Positions 37,564-47,536 of a stretch of 64,000 nucleotides of DNA are shown here, piece by piece (position 1 is the first letter of the stretch; each line of letters opens with the position of its first letter). This DNA is from Pseudoalteromonas aurantia (GTDB taxonomy: Bacteria > Pseudomonadota > Gammaproteobacteria > Enterobacterales > Alteromonadaceae): positions 33,552 to 97,551 of the forward strand of contig NZ_PNBY01000050.1 of the NCBI RefSeq assembly GCF_005886875.1. Direction: 5' to 3'. Below the pieces are notes generated by a model. It had not been told where the DNA came from and searched no databases. It worked only from the letters and a program-made list of their open reading frames with translations. The translations under genes and the position numbers were made by a program.

Positions 37564-39666
37564 ATGTACCTTTTTGAAGGCCTAAAAAAGAAAATCTCTG
37601 AGTACTTACCACCAGCCGACGTTGAGCTTGTACAAAAAGCATATGTCGTTGCACGTGAAGCTCATGAAGGACAGACCCGCTCAAGTGGCGAACCTTACAT
37701 CACTCATCCTGTTGAAGTGACTCAGATCCTTGCAGGTATGAAGCTTGACCATGAAACTCTCATGGCAGCACTGATGCACGATGTCATTGAAGACACCGAT
37801 TTTAGCCAACAAGATTTGGCAGAGATATTTGGCAGTACCGTTGCTGAATTAGTTGAAGGCGTCAGTAAACTAGATAAATTAAGCTTTAAAGATAAAAAAG
37901 AGTTTCAAGCTGAAAATTATCGCAAAATGATCATGGCGATGACACAAGATATTCGCGTCATCTTAATCAAGCTGGCCGATAGAACGCATAATATGCGCAC
38001 GCTTGGTGCACTGCGTCCTGACAAGCGCAGACGTATTGCGCGTGAAACATTAGAAATATTCGCACCGATAGCCAATCGTTTAGGTATCCACGATATAAAA
38101 AACGAATTAGAAGATTTAGGTTTTCAAGCACTCTACCCAATGCGACACCGTGCGCTAAAGTCTGAAGTAGCCAAAGCCCGCGGCAACCGAAAAGAAGTGA
38201 TCAGCAATATACAAACAGAAATTGAATCACGTCTAAGAGAGTCTGGCATAGAAGCCTCTGTCAGCGGGCGCGAGAAGCACCTCTATAGCATCTATCGAAA
38301 AATGCTCAATAAAGAACTTTTATTCACAGAAGTAATGGATATTTATGCATTTCGGATCAATGTAAATAGCATGGATACCTGCTATCGCGTACTGGGGGTC
38401 GCTCATAACCTTTATAAACCCATTGAAACACGCTTCAAAGACTATATTGCTGTGCCTAAGACGAATGGCTATCAATCGCTGCATACCTCATTAGTCGGAC
38501 CACATGGGATCCCCGTAGAGATCCAAATTCGTACTCTCGATATGGATCAAATGGCTGATATGGGTGTTGCTGCGCATTGGATGTATAAAAAATCAGGTGA
38601 CAGTGCAGGCAACACAGCACAACAACGAGCTCGTCAATGGATGCAAAGCTTGCTTGAGCTTCAACAAAGCGCTGGGTCTTCGTTTGAATTTGTAGAAAAC
38701 GTTAAAACAGAGCTGTTTCCTGAAGAGATTTATGTCTTCACGCCTGACGGCCGTATTGTTGAACTCCCAATGGGTGCAACCGCCGTCGACTTTGCCTATG
38801 CTGTTCATACCGATGTGGGTGATACCTGTGTCGGTGCCCGCGTTAACCGCAAGCCATATCCATTGAGCAAAGCACTCGATACCGGCCAAACAGTAGAAGT
38901 TATTACCAGCTCTGGCGCACATCCTAACGCAACATGGTTAAACTTCATCGTGACCGGCAAAGCGCGTTTAGGCGTGCGAAATTACCTCAAGAGCCAACAT
39001 CAAGAAGAAGCCATATTACTTGGTCGTCGACTTCTAGATTCCGCTCTCGGCGAACAAAAGCTCGATGATATAGCCACTGAACAAGTCGATTTAGTACTCG
39101 AAGAACAGAACTTATCGACATTACTTGAATTACTTGTCGAGATCGGCAGCGGTAATATCATGAGCGTACTCGTTGCTAAACGACTATTACAAGCGGATGA
39201 AGGGTTAGAAAACATAGCACAACAAGCCAAAGCTGCCATAATTGGTACAGAAGGCATGTTGGTTAATTACTCAAAATGTTGCCGACCTGTGCCAGGCGAT
39301 GCAATTACAGCTTATGTGAGCCAAGGTAAAGGCCTAACTGTTCATCGTCAAGAGTGCAAAAACATTAAAGGTTGGCAGAATGAACGTTCAAAATATGTCA
39401 TTGTAAAATGGGAAGATAACCCAGAAAAAGAATATATAGCCGCCTTACGGGTCGAAATTATTAATCACCAAGGGGCGCTCGCGAAACTCACCAACGTAGT
39501 TGCAACCACCAACGCGAATATTGTTGAAATTGCGACTGATGAAAAAGAAAGTAATTTATACATAATAGATTTAGGCGTTACGGTAAAAGATAGGGTGCAT
39601 GTTGCCAACATCATGCGCCGGATCCGAGTCATGCCTGATGTACAACGTGTATACCGAAAAAAGTAG
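37564..39666 (+). CDS. spoT: Bifunctional (p)ppGpp synthetase/hydrolase SpoT
   Basis: SpoT makes and degrades the stringent-response alarmone. The HD hydrolase domain is intact (HPVEVTQIL, HD at 72-73 and ED at 76-77 in MHDVIEDTDF). The synthetase domain follows (REKHLYSIYRKM, KDYIAVPKTNGYQSLHTSLVG). Then come TGS (about 385-450, VFTPDGRIVELPMGATAVDFAYAVH), the helical and CC regions (NYSKCCRPVPGD) and a C-terminal ACT domain (about 625-700). The 700 residues match E. coli SpoT. ridA follows 12 nt downstream. Confidence 0.98.
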   Translation: MYLFEGLKKKISEYLPPADVELVQKAYVVAREAHEGQTRSSGEPYITHPVEVTQILAGMKLDHETLMAALMHDVIEDTDFSQQDLAEIFGSTVAELVEGVSKLDKLSFKDKKEFQAENYRKMIMAMTQDIRVILIKLADRTHNMRTLGALRPDKRRRIARETLEIFAPIANRLGIHDIKNELEDLGFQALYPMRHRALKSEVAKARGNRKEVISNIQTEIESRLRESGIEASVSGREKHLYSIYRKMLNKELLFTEVMDIYAFRINVNSMDTCYRVLGVAHNLYKPIETRFKDYIAVPKTNGYQSLHTSLVGPHGIPVEIQIRTLDMDQMADMGVAAHWMYKKSGDSAGNTAQQRARQWMQSLLELQQSAGSSFEFVENVKTELFPEEIYVFTPDGRIVELPMGATAVDFAYAVHTDVGDTCVGARVNRKPYPLSKALDTGQTVEVITSSGAHPNATWLNFIVTGKARLGVRNYLKSQHQEEAILLGRRLLDSALGEQKLDDIATEQVDLVLEEQNLSTLLELLVEIGSGNIMSVLVAKRLLQADEGLENIAQQAKAAIIGTEGMLVNYSKCCRPVPGDAITAYVSQGKGLTVHRQECKNIKGWQNERSKYVIVKWEDNPEKEYIAALRVEIINHQGALAKLTNVVATTNANIVEIATDEKESNLYIIDLGVTVKDRVHVANIMRRIRVMPDVQRVYRKK

Positions 39667-39678
39667 GACACTAATAAA

Positions 39679-40071
39679 ATGAATAAAGTTATTATCTCAA
39701 CCGATCAAGCCCCCGCGGCAATTGGTACATATAACCAAGCAGTTAAAATAGGCACAGCGGTGTATTTATCAGGCCAAATACCACTTGTACCTGAAACGAT
39801 GGAAGTCATTTCAGAAGACTTTGCAGCACAAGCACAGCAAGTATTTAAAAACCTCACAGCTGTGTGTGAAGCTGCAGGTGGACAATTGCAAGATATGGTC
39901 AAAGTAAATATTTTCCTCACCGATTTAAGTAATTTTGCAACGGTAAACGACATTATGAGTCAACATTTTGCAACCCCTTACCCTGCGAGAGCCGCAATTG
40001 GTGTCCGTGAGTTGCCAAAAGGCGTACAAATTGAAATTGATGGGATCATGGAATTACCCTCAACCAATTAA
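39679..40071 (+). CDS. ridA: Enamine/imine deaminase RidA
   Basis: RidA hydrolyses reactive 2-aminoacrylate and related enamines to keto acids, protecting PLP enzymes. The 130 residues show the trimer-interface and active-site motifs [19 protein letters not shown] and the Arg in [14 protein letters not shown] with IEIDGI at the end. Placed 12 nt after spoT, it is likely in the same transcript, an arrangement common in gammaproteobacteria. Confidence 0.97.
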   Translation: MNKVIISTDQAPAAIGTYNQAVKIGTAVYLSGQIPLVPETMEVISEDFAAQAQQVFKNLTAVCEAAGGQLQDMVKVNIFLTDLSNFATVNDIMSQHFATPYPARAAIGVRELPKGVQIEIDGIMELPSTN

Positions 40072-40085
40072 TCGTTAGATTACCG

Positions 40086-40112
40086 AAAACCCACCTTTTG
40101 GTGGGATTTTTA
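40086..40112 (+). terminator. Terminator of spoT-ridA
   Basis: CCCACC (40090-40095), loop TTTT and GGTGGG (40100-40105), followed by ATTTTTAT. Confidence 0.8.
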
Positions 40113-40235
40113 TTGTTGGAACTTTGACCTTAAGCACTTGACTACATACTATTAATTAAGCACTCTGTAAATACCATGTGATTTGTTCAAAGTTTAAAAG
40201 TATTATCACAAAAATAATAGTAAAGGAAGATACTC

Positions 40236-41849
40236 GTGTTTAAATTGGCACATAATGGCAATATCCTTCTTAATGTTGCGGAGCTTAATCCGCCAAGCGC
40301 TGCTTTTATTGTGGAAGCACTAGAGCGCTCGCCTTATGCCGACTGTGAAATAAACCATGAATCAATTCAAGCACATTTTACCAATGACTTTCCCGAGTCA
40401 GAGCTTGTAGTAGCAAAGCAACATGATGCGACATTTACTGTTGAAGTATCAGAGGATCAAATGCAAGCCATCGGCAAACTCACGTGTGCAAGAGGTGGTA
40501 AGGCAATCAGTATTGAAGATGCGAAAAAAGAAATTGTAAAAGCAGGTGTCAGCCGTGGCTACAAGCAGGTATACCTTGAGCAAGTCTTAAAAAAGCAGCT
40601 TGAGCTTGAAGCTGGAACGGAAACCTCCGGCGTCGTTGCTCAGGGCCGCCCGCCAGTAGATGGGCAACCCGCTAAACTATTACAGCATGTGCAAACAGTG
40701 AAAGAGCGCCTGAAACAACCCAAACTACGAGAAGATGGCACTGTGGATATGCGTGACTTTGGCGCTTTATCCAGTGTCTCACCAGGTACAGTGCTTATCA
40801 CGCAGCGCCCCGCGACCCCCGGAAAAGAAGGCTTTACTGTAGTAGGTGATTCGCTTGTTCCTATTCCCGGAGAATCATTCCAGCTCGTTGCTGGAGAAGG
40901 TACACAAATATCTCCTGCTAATCCGTTAGAATTAGTAGCAACCATCGCAGGATGCCCATCGACTATTCAAAATGGCATGCGAGTAGATGATGTCTTTACC
41001 ATAGGTGAAGTTAATGTACGCAGTGGCCATGTAGACTTTAACGGCAGTGTTATTGTAACGCACAATGTGGCACCCGGCATGAAAGTAAAAGCCAAAGGCG
41101 ATATAACCGTCATGGGCTCTGTCGAATCAGGAGAGTTAATTAGCGGGGGAAATATTGAAGTCAAGCAAGCCGTTATTGGGCACTTAGACCATAAAAATAA
41201 TGATGAAGGTCTCACTTGTCGTTTAGTTGCCGCGGGTGATATTCACCTTGCTCATGGCCAGTACACTTACCTTGAAGCAAACAACGTCTTTATTGACCGA
41301 CAGAGTAACCATTGTAATATAAAAGCAAATCAACTGATTCAAGTGGGCATTGATGAGCAACCCCAAGGCAAGCTTATTGGTGGAGAAATACTTGACGCAC
41401 AAATGGTCATTGCAGGGGTAATCGGCAGTGATTCTGGCGCAAAAATGTGTATTTACCTTGCGCGTAGCGGCATGAAAATCACGCAAGAATCAGATAACTG
41501 TTTAAAAGCGTTAAGCCAGGCTGACGACCAACTAGGGGCATTACAACAAGCGATTGAAAAAGCAGATATGCTTAAAGACTTAGACAAAAAAAAACAATTG
41601 ATGGCAAAAATAGGCGCAACGCAGCAATATTACTGTCAACAAGCCAAAGAATTAGGGGAACAACTCTCTCAGCTAGAATTAGACTTACATGACTTATTAG
41701 ACAGCACTAAGCTCACCGCTAACCAAACATTAAATTCTGGAGTCGAAATTCATATTTTCGATTGTGTTTATAAAACTCAACGCAGTTACCCTCCCTGCCA
41801 TGCAAGCTTACAAGATGGAAAAATAGAAATCGACTTCAAAACAAGTTAA
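40236..41849 (+). CDS. FapA/DUF342 family protein
   Basis: A 537-residue cytoplasmic protein of the DUF342 family, called FapA in Vibrio vulnificus, where it is tied to flagellar function and to the sugar phosphotransferase system. The N-terminal helical region is followed by the family segment GTVLITQRPATPGKEGFTV and a right-handed beta-helix (about 240-400, VDFNGSVIVTHNVAPGMKVKAKGDITVMGSVESGE). A C-terminal coiled coil covers about 420-490. The start is GTG 40236 behind AAGGAAG. There are no flagellar genes near, so its role here is open. Confidence 0.85.
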   Translation: MFKLAHNGNILLNVAELNPPSAAFIVEALERSPYADCEINHESIQAHFTNDFPESELVVAKQHDATFTVEVSEDQMQAIGKLTCARGGKAISIEDAKKEIVKAGVSRGYKQVYLEQVLKKQLELEAGTETSGVVAQGRPPVDGQPAKLLQHVQTVKERLKQPKLREDGTVDMRDFGALSSVSPGTVLITQRPATPGKEGFTVVGDSLVPIPGESFQLVAGEGTQISPANPLELVATIAGCPSTIQNGMRVDDVFTIGEVNVRSGHVDFNGSVIVTHNVAPGMKVKAKGDITVMGSVESGELISGGNIEVKQAVIGHLDHKNNDEGLTCRLVAAGDIHLAHGQYTYLEANNVFIDRQSNHCNIKANQLIQVGIDEQPQGKLIGGEILDAQMVIAGVIGSDSGAKMCIYLARSGMKITQESDNCLKALSQADDQLGALQQAIEKADMLKDLDKKKQLMAKIGATQQYYCQQAKELGEQLSQLELDLHDLLDSTKLTANQTLNSGVEIHIFDCVYKTQRSYPPCHASLQDGKIEIDFKTS

Positions 41850-41881
41850 ATGCGCTATTAACTCATACCCATAGCGCATTT
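41848..41881. terminator. Bidirectional terminator between fapA-like gene and asnA
   Basis: AAATGCGCTA (41848-41857) pairs with TAGCGCATTT (41872-41881) over 10 bp with a 14-nt loop, right between the two converging stop codons. Confidence 0.75.
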
Positions 41882-41889
41882 ATGATTCA

Positions 41890-42888
41890 TTATCTCAGCA
41901 ACCTATCAACATGACGTGTAATCTCTGCAGTCCATACACCCACTTGCACTTGAGCAATGTGTTGCTTTTGTAATAACAGCATTACTAAGCGAGACTGACC
42001 AATACCGCCACCTATTGTTTGCGGCATGTCACCTACAAGTAATTGCTGATGCCAATCATGCTCTAAACGTGCGCTATCATCGGTTATTTTTAATTGCCGC
42101 TGCAATGCCTCAGGGCATACTCGAATACCCATCGATGAAATCTCGAAAGCATCTTCCAGAACAGGGTTCCATACCAAAATATCTCCATTTAAGCCCTTAT
42201 ATTGATCACAGGTTGGGGTCGACCAATCATCGTAATCTGGCGCACGAACATCATGAATCTTTCCATCACCTAACTTACCACCAATGCCAATTAAAAATAC
42301 CGCGCCATACTCCTGCGCTATGGCTTTTTCTCGCTGTTTGGCAGTAAAGTCGGGGTACATCTGACGTAATTCTTCACTGTGAATAAACGTAATCGATTCA
42401 GGTAAAAATGGCGTCAATCCAAACTCACTCGCAACGCCTTGCTCTGTATGTTTTATAGCTTGATATACCTGTCTCACAGTTTGCTTTAAACCCGCTAGTG
42501 AGCGCTCAGCTTGAGTACAAATTACTTTTTCCCAATCCCATTGGTCAACATAAATAGAGTGGATCGGTGACAGACTATCTTCATCTGGACGTAATGCCTT
42601 CATATGCGTGTATAAACCTTCACCAACAGCAAAGTCATAATCAGCCAGTGTTTTACGCTTCCACTTAGCCAATGAATGAACCACTTCAAACTCAGCGCCT
42701 GCAATCGCTTTGACTTTTACTGACACCGCTTTTTCAGTGCCACTTAGATTGTCTTGGATACCATCGCCCACTTTTGCCAAAATCGGCGCTTGTACTTCCA
42801 TAAGTCCCAAGCGCTGCTCTAGTTGTTCTGAAAATAGGCGTTTAACGCTGCTAATTTGTTGCTGTGTCTGTTGATAAGTTGCTTTCAT
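41890..42888 (-). CDS. asnA: Aspartate-ammonia ligase (asparagine synthetase A)
   Basis: AsnA makes asparagine from aspartate, ammonia and ATP; its fold is that of class II aminoacyl-tRNA synthetases. The 332 residues agree with E. coli AsnA. Recognisable segments are [24 protein letters not shown], the [11 protein letters not shown] strand and [19 protein letters not shown] at the C-terminus. It is divergent from asnC, which in E. coli activates asnA when asparagine is low, so the same control is likely. Confidence 0.97.
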   Translation of the reverse strand: MKATYQQTQQQISSVKRLFSEQLEQRLGLMEVQAPILAKVGDGIQDNLSGTEKAVSVKVKAIAGAEFEVVHSLAKWKRKTLADYDFAVGEGLYTHMKALRPDEDSLSPIHSIYVDQWDWEKVICTQAERSLAGLKQTVRQVYQAIKHTEQGVASEFGLTPFLPESITFIHSEELRQMYPDFTAKQREKAIAQEYGAVFLIGIGGKLGDGKIHDVRAPDYDDWSTPTCDQYKGLNGDILVWNPVLEDAFEISSMGIRVCPEALQRQLKITDDSARLEHDWHQQLLVGDMPQTIGGGIGQSRLVMLLLQKQHIAQVQVGVWTAEITRHVDRLLR

Positions 42889-43005
42889 AATCGGACCTCG
42901 TTCCCAATGTAAACCTGTTGAATTTTATTGCCTTGCGCTTCAAGGCTTAATCTCATCGTCAACAAAAACAAACAATAAATCAATATAACCCAACAAAAAT
43001 AACTA

Positions 43006-43019
43006 AAAAATATATTTTT
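43006..43019. promoter_or_regulatory. AT palindrome in the asnA-asnC divergent region
   Basis: AAAAATATATTTTT is a perfect 14-bp palindrome halfway between the two starts. It is a possible site for AsnC or just part of an AT-rich promoter region. Confidence 0.3.
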
Positions 43020-43075
43020 ATCTAAAAAAGACCGGTATATTTTATAGAATCAATAAAAACACTGTGAGAAACACA

Positions 43076-43534
43076 TTGAATAATTATCAGATCGATAATC
43101 TCGATAAATCCATTTTGAATGCTTTAATGGAAAATGCCAGAGCCCCCTATGCAGAATTGGCCAAACGCTTCAATGTCAGTGCAGGAACTATCCATGTACG
43201 TGTCGAAAAAATGAAACAAGCTGGGATCATGCAAGGCACTCGTGTCACCATTGATGCGAAAAAATTAGGCTATGATGTATGCTGCTTTATTGGGGTTAAC
43301 TTAAAACACGCCCGAGATTACCCCGACACCATTGAACAGCTAGAAAAATTTGAAGAAGTAGTTGAAGCCTACTACACCACGGGGAACTACAGTATTTTTA
43401 TCAAAGTAATGACCCGCTCAATCGAGCACTTACAAGATGTATTGATCAATAAAATTCAAACAATTGAGGCTATTCAATCAACCGAAACATTGATCTCATT
43501 GCAAAATCCTATCGCCCGTGAAGTTACCCCATAA
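43076..43534 (+). CDS. asnC: Transcriptional regulator AsnC
   Basis: AsnC is the Lrp/AsnC-type regulator of asnA. The TTG at 43076 is preferred: from it the protein is collinear with E. coli AsnC (NNYQIDNLDKSILNALM) and has the same 152 residues, and GAGAAA lies 5 nt upstream; the GTG at 43064 has no ribosome binding site. The N-terminal HTH is in YAELAKRFNVSAGTIHVRVEKM, and the C-terminal RAM domain covers about 75-145 (YYTTGNYSIFIKVM). It is next to its target asnA. Confidence 0.93.
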   Translation: MNNYQIDNLDKSILNALMENARAPYAELAKRFNVSAGTIHVRVEKMKQAGIMQGTRVTIDAKKLGYDVCCFIGVNLKHARDYPDTIEQLEKFEEVVEAYYTTGNYSIFIKVMTRSIEHLQDVLINKIQTIEAIQSTETLISLQNPIAREVTP

Positions 43535-43579
43535 TTTCGGTATAATCGGCAAAATTTTGATTCTGTGAGCAGTATAACG

Positions 43580-44278
43580 ATGGACAATAAACGCTACCAT
43601 CGCGTGAAGCGCGTCTTAGATAGGCGACAAACTGATTTAACCGTCTGTTTAGATGAGGTACATAAACATCATAACCTATCAGCAATCGTGCGTACTGCTG
43701 ATGCAGTCGGGTGTCACCATGTCCATGCTGTTTGGCCACAAGAGCAACGTCGCTTAACAAACAATACCTCTGGTGGCAGTAAAAACTGGGTAGAAACCCA
43801 TATGCACGATGACATTCATAATGCAGTCGGCGCTATTAAAGCACACAACCCAGACATTCAAATACTGGCTACTAACCTCAGCGACAGTGCGGTCGATTTC
43901 AGAGAAATTGATTACACCAAGCCTACCGCAATTATCGTCGGTCAAGAGCGTACGGGTATATCAGATGATGCTTTGGCACATGCCGATCAACATATCGTGA
44001 TCCCGATGGAAGGCATGGTGCAATCGTTAAATGTATCGGTGGCTGCTGCACTCATTTTATATGAAGCACAAAGACAACGAGAAGCCGCAGGCTGTTATCA
44101 ACGTAATGATATGCTTGATGAAAGCATTAAACATCGCTTATTGTTTGAAGGCTGTCACCCAATTATCGCAGAGCGCTGTGTGGAAAAAGGTTTACCTTAC
44201 CCTGAGCTAGATGACGATGGCGAAATTGTGGCAGATGAGATCTTTTGGAATTCGCTTAAGTTTAGCACCCCTAAGTAA
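43580..44278 (+). CDS. trmH: tRNA (guanosine-18-2'-O)-methyltransferase TrmH
   Basis: TrmH is a SPOUT-class enzyme methylating G18 of tRNAs. Motifs are the substrate loop VHKHHNLSAIVRTADAVGC, motif 2 TAIIVGQERTGI and the knot-forming motif 3 IPMEGMVQSLNVSVAAALIL. ATG 43580 (MDNKRYHR) is the likely start, collinear with E. coli TrmH (232 residues here); a GTG five codons upstream is also open. recG follows 15 nt downstream, the conserved trmH-recG pair. Confidence 0.96.
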   Translation: MDNKRYHRVKRVLDRRQTDLTVCLDEVHKHHNLSAIVRTADAVGCHHVHAVWPQEQRRLTNNTSGGSKNWVETHMHDDIHNAVGAIKAHNPDIQILATNLSDSAVDFREIDYTKPTAIIVGQERTGISDDALAHADQHIVIPMEGMVQSLNVSVAAALILYEAQRQREAAGCYQRNDMLDESIKHRLLFEGCHPIIAERCVEKGLPYPELDDDGEIVADEIFWNSLKFSTPK

Positions 44279-44293
44279 ATAGCAAGGAAAAGT

Positions 44294-46381
44294 ATGTCGA
44301 ACCCTACTCTATCAAGTTACCCAATCACTGAGTTAAAAGGTGTCGGCCCTAAAGTGGCTGAAAAACTGGCTAAATTAGGTATTCGTAGTGTCCAAGACAT
44401 GCTTTTTCATTTGCCGCTACGCTACGAAGACCGCGCCAGAACATACTCAATCGCACAATTGAGTGCTCATAGCCATGTAAGCATCGAAGCGGAAATAGAA
44501 CATGCACAAATTACCATTGGCAAACGTCGCATGTTGGTTTGCCAAGTCAATGATGGTACTGGCCGTTTAACGCTGCGGTTTTTTAACTTTAATGCCGCAC
44601 AAAAAAATGCTATGGCGACGGGAAAGATCATTCGGTGTTTTGGTGAAGTGCGCAGGGGCCGCACAGGTTTTGAAATGGCACACCCTGAATACAGTATTAG
44701 AGAGTGTCAAAGTGAACCATTAGACCCAGAACTAAGCACCTTAACAGCGGTTTACCCGACCACTGAAGGGTTGAAACAACTCAGTATTCGCTCTATCGCT
44801 AACAAAGCTCTGGCCCTATTAGAAAAGTATCAAATAGAAGAGTACTTACCCAGTCAATATCGCCCCTCACAGCTGAGTGTCACTGAGGCGGTACTTCTGC
44901 TACATAGGCCACCGCAAGACATTAACCTCACCGAACTTGAACTAGGTCAACATCCTGCCCAACAGCGTCTAGCATTTGAAGAGTTGCTGGCACAAAACCT
45001 CAGTTTGTTACAGTTAAGGCAAAAAGGTCAAGCCGTTAAAGCAGTGCCTTTACCACCAACGAATACATTCGAACCCCTATTTTTAGCTGAGTTGCCTTTT
45101 TCACCTACCAATGCACAAAGCCGTGTTGTGGCAGAAATTAAACAAGATTTACAACAGCCATTTCCGATGATGCGACTCGTGCAAGGCGATGTTGGTTCTG
45201 GTAAAACCTTGGTTGCAGCACTCGCAGCACTCTCCGCGATTGCCAAAGGGTATCAAGTGGCCTTAATGGCCCCCACCGAAATACTGTCAGAGCAACATGG
45301 TATTAACTTTACCGCCTGGTTTACTCAACTTGGTATTGAAGTGGTTTGGCTCGGCGGTAAAACCAAGGGTAAAGAGCGTGAAAGAGTACTTGAGCAAATT
45401 AGTTCTGGCAAAGCGCAAATGGTCATTGGTACCCATGCATTATTTCAAGAACAAGTGCAATTTTATAACCTTGCATTGATCATCATTGATGAACAACATC
45501 GTTTTGGTGTTCATCAACGACTCTCATTACGAGAGAAAGGGAAATTTAATGACTGTTACCCCCACCAGCTAGTCATGACTGCGACGCCGATTCCTCGTAC
45601 CTTGGCCATGACCGCGTATGCCGACTTAGAAACCTCAGTCATTGATGAACTGCCCCCAGGGCGAACCCCGATCATGACGGTCGCAGTGCCTGATACACGC
45701 CGAGAGCAAGTCATCGAGCGTGTAAAGAAAGCCTGTGTAGACGATAAGCGTCAAGTCTATTGGGTCTGCACACTCATTGATGAATCAGAAGCATTGCAAT
45801 GCCAAGCTGCTGAAGATGCCGCACAACAGCTCACTGAGTTATTGCCAGAACTCAAAATTGCCTTAGTGCACGGCAGAATGAAAGCCAAAGAGAAACAAGA
45901 GATCATGGCAGCCTTTAAACGCGGTGACACACACGTTTTAGTGGCGACCACGGTTATAGAGGTCGGTGTAGATGTGCCAAACGCCAGCCTGATTATAATC
46001 GAAAACCCAGAAAGGCTAGGGTTAGCACAGTTGCACCAATTACGTGGTCGAGTTGGCCGAGGGGCCATCGCATCCCACTGCCTACTTTTGTATCATGCTC
46101 CTTTGTCTGTCACGGCACAAAAGCGCTTAGGGGTGTTACGTGATAGTAATGACGGGTTTGTTATTGCTGAGCGTGATTTAGAAATTCGCGGCCCAGGAGA
46201 AGTACTTGGTACTAAACAAACTGGCCTTGCAGAATTTAAAATTGCCGATTTAAACCGCGACAAAGCCTTGTTGAATCAGGTGCGCCCGCTGGCATTTGCG
46301 CTGATAAAAAGCCACCCTGATATGATTGAGCCCTTAGTCAGGCGCTGGCTTGGTGCCAAGTCTGAACTGGCCATGGCATAA
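44294..46381 (+). CDS. recG: ATP-dependent DNA helicase RecG
   Basis: RecG is a branch-migrating helicase that regresses stalled forks and limits unwanted replication. The N-terminal wedge domain (about 1-150) contains an OB fold (RMLVCQVNDGTGRLTLRFFNF). The helicase core has GDVGSGKT (Walker A), DEQHRFGVHQR (motif II), MTATPIPRTL (III) and QLRGRVGRG (VI), with the C-terminal TRG-type hook. The 695 residues agree with E. coli. ATG 44294 lies behind AAGGAAAAG. Confidence 0.98.
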   Translation: MSNPTLSSYPITELKGVGPKVAEKLAKLGIRSVQDMLFHLPLRYEDRARTYSIAQLSAHSHVSIEAEIEHAQITIGKRRMLVCQVNDGTGRLTLRFFNFNAAQKNAMATGKIIRCFGEVRRGRTGFEMAHPEYSIRECQSEPLDPELSTLTAVYPTTEGLKQLSIRSIANKALALLEKYQIEEYLPSQYRPSQLSVTEAVLLLHRPPQDINLTELELGQHPAQQRLAFEELLAQNLSLLQLRQKGQAVKAVPLPPTNTFEPLFLAELPFSPTNAQSRVVAEIKQDLQQPFPMMRLVQGDVGSGKTLVAALAALSAIAKGYQVALMAPTEILSEQHGINFTAWFTQLGIEVVWLGGKTKGKERERVLEQISSGKAQMVIGTHALFQEQVQFYNLALIIIDEQHRFGVHQRLSLREKGKFNDCYPHQLVMTATPIPRTLAMTAYADLETSVIDELPPGRTPIMTVAVPDTRREQVIERVKKACVDDKRQVYWVCTLIDESEALQCQAAEDAAQQLTELLPELKIALVHGRMKAKEKQEIMAAFKRGDTHVLVATTVIEVGVDVPNASLIIIENPERLGLAQLHQLRGRVGRGAIASHCLLLYHAPLSVTAQKRLGVLRDSNDGFVIAERDLEIRGPGEVLGTKQTGLAEFKIADLNRDKALLNQVRPLAFALIKSHPDMIEPLVRRWLGAKSELAMA

Positions 46382-46395
46382 CCACGTTAAATTGA

Positions 46396-46420
46396 AAAGC
46401 CCCAACATGGGGCTTTGTTT
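46396..46420. terminator. Terminator between recG and galE
   Basis: AAAGCCCC (46396-46403), loop AACAT and GGGGCTTT (46409-46416), then GTTT; it lies between converging genes and could serve both. Confidence 0.8.
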
Positions 46421-46445
46421 GAACTGTCTACCTGAAAAAATGCGC

Positions 46446-47462
46446 TTATGCATTATAGCCTTGTGGATTACCACTTTGCCAACGCCATGTATCTTGCATC
46501 ATCACATCAATACCACGCTCAGCTTGCCAGTTAAGTTCTTTACGCGCTTTTTCAGGTGCTGCATAACAGGCCGCGATATCACCTGCTCTACGCGGTGAAA
46601 TCGTATAAGGCACAGCTTTATCAGACGCGGTTTCAAACGCCAGCACCATTTGTAACACGGAATAGCCATTGCCTGTGCCTAAATTATAAATATGCACGCC
46701 ACTATGACGGCTTATGTGTGTCAGCGCTTTTAAATGCCCCAAAGCCAAATCAACTACGTGAATGTAATCGCGAACGCCCGTGCCATCCACCGTGTCATAG
46801 TCGTTGCCAAACACCCCTAAGCTTTCTAGCTTACCTACCGCAACTTGCGCAATATACGGCAGCAAATTATTCGGGATCCCGTTAGGGTCTTCACCAATGC
46901 GGCCAGACTCATGTGCCCCAACAGGGTTAAAATAACGCAATATAGCAAAGGCCCAGCGCGAGTCTGACTTCGCCACATCTTGTAAAACCATTTCAACCAT
47001 TAATTTAGACGTACCATAGGGGTTAGTCGTGCCCCCCACGGGGAAATCTTCACGAATTGGTAAACTCGCAGGATCGCCATATACCGTCGCCGACGAACTA
47101 AACACCAACTTAAATACGCCAGCATCACGCATCGCATCCAGTAACGTTAATGTGCCCTGTACGTTGGTTTGATAATACTCAACTGGCTTACGAACAGACT
47201 CACCTACCGCCTTTAAACCTGCAAAATGAATAACCTGATCAATCGTATGTTGTTGAAAAACGTTATCTAGAAAGGCTTTATCTAAAATATCACCTTGATG
47301 AAATACCACGTCTTTACCCGTAATATCTTTAACGCGGGTGAGCGACTCTGAAGATGAATTACACAAGTTATCTACCACAACAACCTGCTCACCTTCATTC
47401 AAAAGTTCTAAAACAGTATGTGATCCAATATATCCTGCACCACCTGTCACTAAAATAGCCAT
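46446..47462 (-). CDS. galE: UDP-glucose 4-epimerase
   Basis: GalE interconverts UDP-glucose and UDP-galactose using tightly bound NAD, for galactose use and for polysaccharide precursors. The ATG at 47462 is chosen because AAGGCAAGG precedes it and because it gives [16 protein letters not shown] directly; the product is 338 residues, the E. coli length. The Rossmann motif GGAGYIGSH, the catalytic YGTSK (in [11 protein letters not shown]) and the [12 protein letters not shown] loop are seen. No gal operon or polysaccharide genes are adjacent. Confidence 0.97.
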   Translation of the reverse strand: MAILVTGGAGYIGSHTVLELLNEGEQVVVVDNLCNSSSESLTRVKDITGKDVVFHQGDILDKAFLDNVFQQHTIDQVIHFAGLKAVGESVRKPVEYYQTNVQGTLTLLDAMRDAGVFKLVFSSSATVYGDPASLPIREDFPVGGTTNPYGTSKLMVEMVLQDVAKSDSRWAFAILRYFNPVGAHESGRIGEDPNGIPNNLLPYIAQVAVGKLESLGVFGNDYDTVDGTGVRDYIHVVDLALGHLKALTHISRHSGVHIYNLGTGNGYSVLQMVLAFETASDKAVPYTISPRRAGDIAACYAAPEKARKELNWQAERGIDVMMQDTWRWQSGNPQGYNA

Positions 47463-47536
47463 ACCTTGCCTTATCTTTATCATTCATGATACTTGCTGCA
47501 TATTTTAGCCAACAAGCCTGCTTTTTTCAGCAATAA

